64,000 nt of DNA from NCBI RefSeq assembly GCF_002104995.1, contig NW_024468268.1, positions 1 to 64,000 on the forward strand. Direction: 5' to 3'. Below are positions 1 through 9,318 of this stretch, one piece after another (positions within the stretch are counted from its first letter, which is position 1; each line of letters starts with the position of its first letter). The notes beneath the pieces were generated by a model. It was given only the letters and a program-made list of their open reading frames with translations. It did no database searches and was not told the DNA's origin. A program made the translations under genes and the position numbers. Origin of the DNA: Linderina pennispora (Eukaryota; Kickxellomycota; Kickxellomycetes; Kickxellales; Kickxellaceae).

Positions 1-1562
1 CCAGTACAGATGCGCACACCGGTACTGAACGTCATCACTTGTTGTTTCAGATCCGGGTTTTCAATGAAGCGCTCCGGCATAAACCTCTTTGAGTCTTTCC
101 ACAGGCTCTGGTGGTGGTTCATCCCGGCAATATTAACACCTACACTCAACCCGGCAGGGATAAAGTGGCCCTGGAATGTCACTCCGCCAGGAGGTACAAC
201 TCGTGGTAGGAAAATCCCTGTTGCTGCATGAATGCGCATAGATTCGTAGATGCATGCCTCGACATATGGTAGCTGGCTGCGTCCTTCAGAATAGCCGATC
301 AGGTGGTCAGGTGCAAATACTGACCGTACTTCGTCCACAGCCTTGCGATAGCACTCGGGATATAGCATCAGATAATGCAGTGTCCAAGTCATCGTATGTG
401 TTGTCGTGTTTATAGCAGCGGCCAGAATATCAATATTCTCCGCGGTTACCTGCGACGGCGTCATCTTTGCCTTCGATTCGGGATCTTCGCCGTCAACTAA
501 TGCTTGCAGGAGATCGTTCGGCACCTTTTGCCCTTGGCGGATTTGTTCGCGACGGTGCTCAGCTGTAGCATCGGTGAAATCAACATACTCCTTGTAGCTC
601 TTGAGCAAAGGACGGCAGAGCAGGCTCATTGGGAATTCAGTGACGGATGGAATGACTGCTTTGAAGAGCGCAAGCAAGCTATAGTTCTCGACCCAGTTAA
701 CAATCGTTGTCTCACCCTTCTCCAGTGCAGAGAACCGATGACCATATCCGAGCACACTGATGACATCATATGTCACCAACTGAAATTCCAGGCTGTAGTT
801 GATTTTGGCCACGCCACCATTCTCACCGATCAGTCTGTCCCACTTCCTCTTAAGTGCAATGATGCCGCACTCCATGATCGTCGGCTCCATTTTCTGCAGC
901 GCTCCCTGAGTGAAGGCAGGCCCAATCTGGCGCCGCCGTGTGCTGTTGAGATCAGGATCACTAGTAGTGAATAAGGTTTCGTCCACCAGTCGGAGTGACT
1001 CATAAAACTTGTTTTTGACGAAAGTATATGAGCTCAACACTTTGCGACAGTCTGCCGGGTTAGAAATCGTCACAATATCCGGTGCTGTAATGAAGATATC
1101 GCCGTACTTGTAGTAGTCGTCCTCGCACATATCCGGCAGTTTGCCTAGCGCGGTCATGATCCTCATATGTGAGATCGACAAGTGCGATAGTAAACTCCCT
1201 GGAATAGACCTGAGGGGAGATAGGAAAAGCCTGTAGAACGTCACAGTTGTCCCGTAGATAACTATCCCACCAAAGAGCACCTGCCTGTTATCAGAATTAG
1301 ATTTTCCTCATTTCATTGTTCTATTTTCTCTTTATATTTTGCTACCCAGTCCAATACTGGACCGGATTCTTTCTTGTCTTTCTTCTATATTTTTCTACTT
1401 GCTTAGTGCCTTTTTAGCACTCTCTCACACTTTCCCAATATATATATCTTCGGGTGTTCCAGCCCGCTCTACAATTTTACTTATATCGCTTGTAACCTTC
1501 TGACACCTGTAGGTGACTCCGAAGAATTCAAGCAAATCTCCAATGGTGCTAATGATAGCCAT
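1..1562 (-). CDS. Cytochrome P450, partial (C-terminus off left edge)
   Basis: Heme-thiolate monooxygenase, probably ER-anchored by its N-terminal hydrophobic segment. The ATG is at 1562. Exon 1 (1562-1507) encodes 18 codons plus two bases. A 222-bp intron (1506-1285, GT...AG) follows, and exon 2 continues off the left edge. Joining the exons gives VTY-RQ-VLFGGIVIYG, which aligns with VTYVHLLVGGLVIYG of the intact paralogue at 54224-55774 and supports the splice sites. Visible motifs are the PPG region after the anchor, the K-helix EACIYESMR and the heme loop FSTGVRICTG, whose Cys lies right at the window edge. The usual Gly/Thr of the I-helix oxygen groove is altered (AAAINTTTHTMTW, where the paralogue has GGTDTTS). 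Substrate unknown. The family assignment is secure; the missing end prevents judging whether the gene is whole. Confidence 0.85.
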
Positions 1563-2951
1563 TTCAGATTGAAGGAGAAGTCGAAACTGAAGGAAATGAG
1601 CAAAAGGGAGATGCTAGAATGAACCTGCGAGCAAAGGGGTATATATGAATATGCGATGGAGCGACAAAAAGGATTTAAAAGTAGACTGAAAATCAGCCTG
1701 GATATTGCGAGTAGTCCTGTGATACTCTTGACTGATACCTAGGGCATTTATACAAAGTGGGACAAGGTGACAGGGGAACGCATATGAAACCAGGTAACAT
1801 TCTAATAACGAAAGGAGCAATGAAGTCAGCTTCCACAGTTGTGCACACAAAACATGCAACAAGTTTGTGGCCATTGTACATGTGTGCCTCCCAGCACTAT
1901 ACACTTCACTCTGTGGGAACATTTCTGTTTGACAATGGAGTCAATAAAAGCCACTTGCCGCTCCTATGTACCATATATTCATGAAAAGAAGACACTGCTT
2001 GACATTCATGATTCATGTCAACAAAATTGCTTGTGGCTACTATCCTTTAGCAGCCAGTACACAGCGAAACGTAAGATAGGTGAAAAATAGCTTGTTACCT
2101 TGGGATCTCTTGTTGGACACTAATCGATGGACTATACGGTTAATCCTAAATCGGCAAGTCACTGTGTAAGGAAAATCCTGACTCGCTAACTCACCGACTA
2201 TGTGACGCGGAGACCTTCCTTGAAAGAACTTTTCTTTTTTTTTTTTCTTTATCGGTTTAGCCGCTTAGTATTTTCCCATTACTTACTTATAAAACTTCGC
2301 GTATAACGCCTCAGTTTACTTTATCTCTCAAACAGCATATATTGTAGCGCTTGCTCAAAAAAATAAATCAACGTGTCTGCTCAAGGCCGCTCAGCCGTTA
2401 TTGCCATAGCTGTGGTTTTGCACTCCTCAGTGTAACACGGTTGGGGCAGGGCCATTATTATACCATTGTTAAGCCAGAGTACAATGGATATACTGTATCT
2501 CATAGGAGCAGGTCAGCAAAATTCTCTGCTGCGTGTAAAGGGGTAAAAAGTTGATGACTTTTCAACTATGGCACCATATGAAGTGGCTATAAAATGGCCA
2601 CTTTGAAAGGGTGTCATAGAAACAACGAACTAGAGAGAAAGGATAAAGAAGGTCTTGGCGGACAGGAGATTAATCATCATGACACCTACGGGGAATTGTA
2701 GAAGCAGGTGTTAGCAATTGACGATATTTTTTGATCTGGAATGAGAAATATATCGATCACGTAACTTCGATGGGTAAACTTGTTTTCGACACCACACCTG
2801 GAGTGGAAACGTAGGCTATGCAGGCTTTTCAAATATAGGTGAATGATACATTGTCTGAACAAAGTGGCTTAACTAATAATGTACATAATTGTGCTTTCTC
2901 TCAACGACGGATTTGAGTGTTGCACAACATCAAATGACGGATAAAAGAAAC
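1563..2951. other. Intergenic, contains one solo LTR
   Basis: AT-rich stretch upstream of the partial P450. Apart from the LTR-like insertion at 2111-2323 I see no convincing coding sequence: the short frames lack recognisable motifs and overlap on both strands. Confidence 0.6.
2111..2323 (+). repeat. Solo LTR-like insertion with 5-bp target duplication
   Basis: A 213-bp block beginning TGTTGGACAC and ending GTTTACTTTA, flanked by a perfect direct repeat TCTCT (2106-2110 and 2324-2328). A second copy lies in reverse orientation at 41081-41290, about 84% identical by eye and flanked by its own 5-bp duplication. A TATAAAA box lies about 35 bp before the 3' end, and a T-rich tract precedes it. 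Two independent 5-bp duplications bounding the same ends make this a true insertion. The size, 5' TG, TATA box and lack of terminal inverted repeats fit a solo LTR. The 3' end is TA rather than the usual CA. No internal retrotransposon sequence is present. Confidence 0.8.
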
Positions 2952-3693
2952 ATGGCTGAGAACCCCCAGGAATGAGCTGGATGAGGCATATACAACGTTT
3001 GCTGAAGAGTACGACAAGTATCATGGTGGATCCTCTGTTCCTCAAACCACTATTGCTAAGAAGGAGTGCATGGGCCTTATTTCACCAAAGCCAGGTGTAA
3101 AGTTCCTCGATATGACTGTTGGAACTGGCAATGCGACCATGTACTTCTTCGAATACCAAGATAGAATCAACCGCAACACGGTATCAACCGCGACACTCGT
3201 TGACCTGAATACCAATATGCTAAGTATTGCCAAGAAGCGACTCGGAGATACCAAGTGGGCGAAAGATGGCCGCATCGAATTTATCAAGGGAAATGCCGAG
3301 CACATGCCTGAGATCTCCGACAACTCATTCGACATCTACTGCTGCTATCTTGGAATGCACAATATGCCTAACCGCAACAAAGTACTGAGAGAGGCGATGC
3401 GCGTGCTCAAGCCTGGAGGGAAGATTTATGTCGTAGAGTTTGATACGGGGACTTGGCGCATCGGAAAGGCTATTAGAGGACTCCTCTTTCAGTTCCTCGA
3501 ACTTATTGCAGGAGGGAGTGTACAGAACAGGACTATGACATTGCGTATTCACCATAGCGGTCGAGCATTTCCGTCGCCACCGGCCTTTGTGCAAGAGATG
3601 AAGGACGCAGGATTTGCAATGGAAAATAACGGATATCGCGGCATAATGTACACCTTGGGTGCTCTCTTCATTGGAACCAAGCCAACTGAGTAA
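2952..3693 (+). pseudogene. COQ5/UbiE-like SAM methyltransferase, frameshifted near start
   Basis: Class I SAM-dependent methyltransferase resembling COQ5/UbiE, which C-methylates ubiquinone precursors in mitochondria. From 3070 the frame shows motif I (FLDMTVGTGNATMYFF), an acidic motif II region (TLVDLNTNMLSIAKKR), GNAEHMP...NSFDIYCC and the post-motif VLREAMRVLKPGGKIYVVEF, all in UbiE order. The natural ATG is probably 2952 (MAENP...), but a run of five C at 2963-2967 throws the frame; with four C it reads on as NELDEAYTTFAEEYDKYHGG. The protein is shorter than typical COQ5, lacks a clear mitochondrial presequence, and deviates from the usual DVAGGTGD motif. It may therefore be a diverged paralogue or a decaying copy rather than the essential COQ5. 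Confidence 0.65.
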
Positions 3694-4556
3694 CAGCAGC
3701 ATATGGTGCACACACTTCGATATGCTGCATTTATTTTCTAGTTGATGCGGTAAGCTCTAAAATGAAAATTGACTTTTTAAAGCACTTCTGAGAATACCGA
3801 TACAAGTAGCAACCATAGAGCAGTATTCAAAACTACTAGTTGAATTGAATTGAATCGGATTGTGTCCTATGACTACACCCAGATTTGAAACATAACACAA
3901 ACGGACAAGTAGTTGTCAGGTGAAATATCCAAACCACATACAGCTGTTGCTATCCATACACTAACTTTATATTACGACAACACTACGACTGCAACCTGGA
4001 TTATATAAAGCAAGATCAGGAAGCAAAGCAAGGAGACTAGATGAGACATCGAGTATTCATATCATTTGATCGCCAAAGAATATGTCACGATTTCGATTTT
4101 GTGTGCCATCAAGTACAGATGTTAGAATATATGCTATTTGGAAATTATAGAGGCAACAGGACAAAGACGACCCAAAAGGCAACCACAGGCTGTGTGCTAG
4201 GCGCCGCGTTGTCATCGCGGGACGCGTAAGTGTCTGCCAATTCACCTGCTGTCTATTTGGCACCACAACAGGGTGGCCCAGGAAATCTTCAACTACGCCA
4301 TCTTGACCCAAAGCATGCCAAGGCAGCCTGGTCAGACCGCTGCTGTATCAACTTTTTTGTACCAGCGAAACTGCTAGGCAAGATACGACGATTTACCAAA
4401 GGCAAAGGAATGCGTGTACCGCAACTGCAACTGCGTTTATATACGCCACTACTACTTTTCCTCGCTCAGCATCACTGTCACTGCCCTTTGAGAACTGAAG
4501 CATTTTGTATTGGGATTCACTGAAAAGTACAACAGGGGTTAGAGGGTTGTAGGCGG
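3694..4556. other. Intergenic, no gene seen
   Basis: About 860 bp between the 3' end of the methyltransferase and the 3' end of the small minus-strand gene. Only short frames without recognisable motifs. No repeat or RNA gene recognised. Confidence 0.5.
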
Positions 4557-4799
4557 CTATTTCTTGCCGCTCTTGATCGCCTCAAACTGCTCGGCGCTCA
4601 TGGTCTGGATCTTGGGCTGCGAGACTGGCGACGTGCCCAGGACGTCCTGCTCTGCAGCGTCGAAAGCGTCCTCCCGACCCCAGTTGTGCTTGCCGGCGCC
4701 GTCCTTCTTGGCGAGGCCGCGCGGATCAGCGCCGTTGCGCGACAGATGTCCTTCCTTGGTAGCAGCAGCAGCAGACTTGGCCTTTTGCGGATAACCCAT
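4557..4799 (-). CDS. Small STF2/HABP4-like protein, 80 aa
   Basis: Predicted 80-residue hydrophilic protein starting MGYPQKAKSAAAATKEGHL and ending EQFEAIKSGKK. The core GADPRGLAKKDGAGKHNWG resembles the conserved stretch of the HABP4/STM1/STF2-TMA10 group (KxGxGKxNWG), small fungal proteins linked to ribosomes, RNA binding or ATP-synthase stabilisation. The open frame extends upstream to 4916, but that extension is a hydrophobic, low-complexity reading of the leader. The ATG at 4799 gives the family-like start. No membrane segment or catalytic motif. The function is inferred only from the short motif. Confidence 0.7.
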   Translation of the reverse strand: MGYPQKAKSAAAATKEGHLSRNGADPRGLAKKDGAGKHNWGREDAFDAAEQDVLGTSPVSQPKIQTMSAEQFEAIKSGKK

Positions 4800-5882
4800 G
4801 GTCGTGAGATTTAAAAGTAATAGTAGAGGTACAAGAAAATACAAGGAGAGTAGAGGAATAAAGCTGGAATAAATAGGATAGTTTATGTGAGTGAAAGTGG
4901 TGGTGATGTCTGCCATACCGCAGTGGCCGCAGGCGTCCTTTATAGCGGCCTTGGAGGAGAGGGCCTGGCCAGCCAGCAGGCACGACTATGCGCAGACGCA
5001 GCGGAAACACGCAATGCGCGCTGCATTAGCCGGCGGGTGTCACTGCACCCTAACCCTGCAATCCCGGCAATAGCGAAAAGAGACATGAAGGCCATGCATC
5101 ATCTGACCTGCCCGCCGGCAAATAACCGGCTGACTGGCCAGCGGCGTCCACGTGAATAAATGAGGGATTCGCTAGACCCGAGCATTGTTTGCTACTGATC
5201 CGTGCCTGCCAGTCTTGCGGCCCGTACCTGTCTTTAGCGCCCTTTTTGGACCGCCGCGTGTCTGCAAAGTGTCGGTGCAGAGTCCGCATCACACTCACGC
5301 CATCTGGATCAGGAACACTTGAGTGGACGGACGGTCTGGTCACACCAGACCCAGTGCGACCAGCCAATGCACAGCGGACACAGGCACGAGAAACAGCACG
5401 CCTAGACCTTTCATTCTAGCAGCTTCGTGCAAGCATCGATCCATTTCTTGTTTCTACTGCACCGAGAGGCTAGCCCGGCAGAGGGCTCGTCTATTAACAG
5501 GTGTAAGCCGGTGTGAGCAGTGGGCTGATTCCATTGCTCGCGATAGTCCCCTGGTGCTGCCAACGATCGCGTTTACTGCAGAGGGTGCCGAGTATACCCT
5601 TTGTGAGCGTGGCAAACTTTAAACGCCTTTCTTCTATTCGCACTTTGCAAGAGAGTATGTTATTAGGACTGCTCTGTTCACAACAAACCTCGCAGTTGAT
5701 GAGCATTACACGCTCGCAACATCAATAGCATTTGAATCCGCCATTTACGTCATTTGGCACTAGAAGCCTTCACAGCAGCAGGCAGTCCGTTTGCACAATA
5801 TTCTTTTAGTAATCATAATTGTAAGAACAAGCTGAGCGTGAACTAATAGTAGTAATGAACATGGCTAGCCATGTTTGCTGTC
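4800..5882. other. Intergenic, no gene seen
   Basis: Roughly 1.1 kb between two minus-strand genes. Many short overlapping frames exist on both strands but none shows a domain, a signal peptide or a consistent start. It presumably holds the promoter of the 80-aa gene and the 3' UTR of the NIPA gene. Confidence 0.5.
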
Positions 5883-8612
5883 TCACCTTCTTTTCATACG
5901 GTGCGAGAGAAGACCCACGCCGGAAAAGATGATTGCGACTCCAACAGCAAACAGGGCATACTTTACAGTTGTGAAGAGTTTGAACTCATTAAAATAGACA
6001 CCGCCGCCAACAATATCCAGCACAGTCCACACGACGTAAAACACGGGCACTTGGAGCAGGGCGTCGTAGCGCAACAAGCCCTGGTTTATCCAGTACACCT
6101 GCGACGCTGCAGTGAAGGCAGTGACCATCAGGATGACCCAGGATATGAAGCTTGTGAACTGGTTGTCGTGCTCAAAGAACGACACTGAGAGCAGGTTGAC
6201 CAGTGATTTGGCAAATAGCGTGGTCAGTGACGCCATCAACGATCCCAGGCTAGCGTATGCAAGGGGCAGGCCGTACTTGACCTTGCGCGAGTCCGGGTGA
6301 ATAGGTGGAATGTGCTTGTCCAGCGGCGCCAGAGGATGGCACACCATGAGCAATGCAGATGCACGGGAGATCAGCGATTTTTTGGCTGCCGGCGCATTCC
6401 CTGCTCGCGAAACCGGTGCTTTCTGGACTTTAGTACCACCACCATGTAGTGTTGCGTCCTGGGCAACCTCGGTAAAACCAGGCGTCGACTTCTGCAGAGA
6501 GGTCGGCTCGCGCAGCGTAGCCCAATTGTTGGCATCGCTCATGAGTGGAGACTGAGTGAACTCGAGCTCTCCAAGTAACTCCATTGTTGACAACGAGTCG
6601 TCAATCTCATCAATCTCCTCGCTCACTGACCGCCCGTGTCGCGGAGTTTGCGCACCGGCAACAGCCTGACTGCCATTATCGACCTCAGCATTGCTCGCCT
6701 TAAACATGTCATCGTCGGAAAGCTGGATGTTTTCGAGATTATAGCGCTCGGTCCCTTTCTCGACAACGCGAAGGAACAAGTACACGGCGATGATGGCAGC
6801 AAAGATGAGGCAGAGGTAGATGACTGTCGACTTTGCCTTGAGCAGCTGGATAAGGACACAGAGCCGGTAGTCCTGCTGGACAATTCCGCTGAATACGACG
6901 ACGACAACACAGCCAATTATAATGAGAAGAATCCCGCCAATGTCGTAGAACCCTATCTTCTCGTGGTTCAGCAGGGGCGCGATGATGACGTTGGTGACAA
7001 GCGCAACGGCCCCCAGGGGAGCGACCAGCGACTGCGGGGCAAACTGCAGGGCGATAAAGTTGATCACGTTGCCAAGGATGAAGATTACAAGCCCGATGGT
7101 CCATATGGGGCTGCCAAAGGCGGTGTCGGCAAGGCTGACAGACAGCCGGCTACGGAGGCGGCGGGGCCACGAGGGGCGATGCATGAGTTGGGTGGGCATA
7201 TCGGCAGACCTTGGAATCGGCTCGATTGGCTGCTGCAGCTGGACGTTTTGGAGCTCAAATATCTCCGATATGCGCCCATGCGCCGTCTGTGTCTTGCGAA
7301 TGCCCAGGCCGTGATCGGCCATCCCTCGGCCATAGCTGTTGCCAATAGATGGCGAGCGCGGGAAGATGGCTGACAACGCCGCGTTCTTTGCCGGGTTGTC
7401 CATGCTGAGCATTGCAGACTGCTTGTCCGCCGTCCTACCGTTAATCGCTCCAGTCGAGTAAAAGAACACCTGGCTAGGGGCTGAGGGCGAAACAGTCTTT
7501 GCCTTGGCCTTGGCAGCCTCAATCGCAGCCTCGTCAGCCTTCATCTTCTCTGCCCGCTTGCGGAAGGCGTACTTTTGCAGATTCAGCCCTACATTCAAGG
7601 TGGCACCGCCGACCAGCACCAAGAGCACGCCGATCCAGATCTGCTGGTGCGATTCCTGGCTGATGCATTTGCCAAACCCAGACTCCTCCTGCGACATGGC
7701 ATGTACTGACGACCGGGCATCCACCACGATATCCTTTTGCCGCGCTGGCACGCCGCGCTCGGGAATCTGGCTGCCCTCGCTGTTGGTTAGACAGGCAAAG
7801 CCGCTGCCGCAGGTATCCACCGATCCACTCGACAATGCGCACTGGGCCTCGGCTGGGAATCCCCTGCAGCACGAGAGGGTCCCGTTGATATTTGGCTTAT
7901 TTAGATTTACACCAGGGGGTGAATCGGCAGGTGCGTCGGGGAGCGTCCATGCGCCGCCGCAGGTCGATTCCAATGTGCAGTACTGTGGGGCGCACCAGGA
8001 CTGATCGAGGTCAGCATCGTCACCATGTGTCGCGTTTGTCGCAGCCGACTTCCACCGGCGACTCAGCTGGAACGCCGCACAGTCGAACGAGTCTGCACAG
8101 ACTTCGCCTACAGGTACAGTTCCGGCAAAAAAAATACAAAATTTATATGGCATGACATAGGTATTTCCACAAGACACATCATGCATAATATCGCCACACA
8201 TCAGCTGCAGATTGTGCAAGCCGGTATTTTGTGTGGGTAACTTGCCTGCTTTGACCAAGTATCGGCATGCGCCATCAATACAGGCATATTCTCCGAGCCT
8301 CAGCTTCTTCCGGTCGGCATCAATTGTGCTGCCGGCTGTTTTTGCATGACTCTTCGATTCACGATACAAAACGCATTGTGCGTCGGAGCTGCAACTGCGA
8401 CCGGCAACTGTGTTATCTGCACCATCCTGGCTGCGTTTCGACAAGGCAGCAGACACGCCAGGGTTGGAGCCAGCACAGGTCTCCAATCCTGGCAGGCCGT
8501 TTGCGGCGTGTGCTTGAAGTGACAAAAGAAGGCTGGTGAGTAGCACGGTTCTGAGGCCACATGTGGCCCATCGGTACCTGCTGCTCTGTAGATCAAAATA
8601 CACGCTGTGCAT
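5883..8612 (-). CDS. NIPA/DUF803-type Mg transporter with Cys-rich ectodomain
   Basis: About 909 aa. The start chosen is the ATG at 8612 (MHSVYFDL...), just before a signal-like hydrophobic stretch VLLTSLLLSLQAHAANG; an upstream ATG at 8645 is also open. Residues about 30-320 form a secreted-type domain with over 20 cysteines and N-glycosylation sequons. A membrane segment follows at about 325-350 (IGVLLVLVGGATLNVGLNLQ). The remainder matches the DUF803/NIPA fold: hydrophobic helices at about 505-620, a long polar loop, then helices at about 785-905. Typical motifs are GLVIFILGNVINFIALQFAP, LVAPLGAVALVTNVIIAPLL and VPVFYVVWTVLDIVGGGVYF. Family knowledge: NIPA proteins move Mg2+ and other divalent cations across plasma or endosomal membranes. 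The large Cys-rich ectodomain is the odd part. No frame break in 2.7 kb. Confidence 0.85.
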   Translation of the reverse strand: MHSVYFDLQSSRYRWATCGLRTVLLTSLLLSLQAHAANGLPGLETCAGSNPGVSAALSKRSQDGADNTVAGRSCSSDAQCVLYRESKSHAKTAGSTIDADRKKLRLGEYACIDGACRYLVKAGKLPTQNTGLHNLQLMCGDIMHDVSCGNTYVMPYKFCIFFAGTVPVGEVCADSFDCAAFQLSRRWKSAATNATHGDDADLDQSWCAPQYCTLESTCGGAWTLPDAPADSPPGVNLNKPNINGTLSCCRGFPAEAQCALSSGSVDTCGSGFACLTNSEGSQIPERGVPARQKDIVVDARSSVHAMSQEESGFGKCISQESHQQIWIGVLLVLVGGATLNVGLNLQKYAFRKRAEKMKADEAAIEAAKAKAKTVSPSAPSQVFFYSTGAINGRTADKQSAMLSMDNPAKNAALSAIFPRSPSIGNSYGRGMADHGLGIRKTQTAHGRISEIFELQNVQLQQPIEPIPRSADMPTQLMHRPSWPRRLRSRLSVSLADTAFGSPIWTIGLVIFILGNVINFIALQFAPQSLVAPLGAVALVTNVIIAPLLNHEKIGFYDIGGILLIIIGCVVVVVFSGIVQQDYRLCVLIQLLKAKSTVIYLCLIFAAIIAVYLFLRVVEKGTERYNLENIQLSDDDMFKASNAEVDNGSQAVAGAQTPRHGRSVSEEIDEIDDSLSTMELLGELEFTQSPLMSDANNWATLREPTSLQKSTPGFTEVAQDATLHGGGTKVQKAPVSRAGNAPAAKKSLISRASALLMVCHPLAPLDKHIPPIHPDSRKVKYGLPLAYASLGSLMASLTTLFAKSLVNLLSVSFFEHDNQFTSFISWVILMVTAFTAASQVYWINQGLLRYDALLQVPVFYVVWTVLDIVGGGVYFNEFKLFTTVKYALFAVGVAIIFSGVGLLSHRMKRR

Positions 8613-9318
8613 AATATATATGACGGGAGAAATATATAGAAACAAGGGATTTATATAGTTTGGAAAAATAAGGGAAGAAGCAAGAAAGAGGGAACGAGGT
8701 AAAAAAAAAAGTAGCTACGTCTTAAGCAGCCAGCAGCCATTTCTTGTATGTTCAGCGAGCACCTAGCCACTTTTTCTTTGCTTGCCTTTTTTCTGTGGGC
8801 GCTTGGGTGTGTGTCTACACAAGAGACCTTCACTGCCCCCTCATCAATTCGTTTATCTGGTTTAGCACATGTGCTTATTTTGCTGTACTAGGCAGTGGCG
8901 TCCAGTATTGTAATATCGATTTGTTTTTTTTCTTGCTGCTTATTACTTTTTGGTTATTCGGGTCGTGCCATCATAAATAGCCCACATGTGCTGTTCGCCA
9001 GGAAAAAAAGGGAATTGTGTGGAGGTGGGGGATGGGGTTCTTCACAAGACTGCAGGAGATGCTGTTTGAGCAGCGAATCCACCCAAGAGCAAACATGTTC
9101 AGCCCGTCGTCTCCCCTCCCCACCAAATGTCTTATTTTTCGAGCACCAAACATTCCCTCCCGAAAGGCATCACAAAAAAAACCCTCAATGCTTGTGGAGC
9201 AGCAATGCTTAATACGCAAAGCAGCCGACAAAGCAGTAGACCCCTCCCACTTCGCTGGCCAGCACAGTAGCAAAACATAGAGCACAGCTGTGGAAATTTT
9301 AAAGTACATCTGCGGGTT
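8613..9318. other. Intergenic, no gene seen
   Basis: About 700 bp between the 5' end of the NIPA gene and the 3' end of SelO, both on the minus strand. T-rich tracts near 8,700-8,950 probably belong to the NIPA promoter. No coding sequence, repeat or RNA gene recognised. Confidence 0.5.

Noticed and set aside
6636-7373. 245-codon plus-strand frame
   Set aside because: Antisense to the NIPA-type transporter; no motifs.
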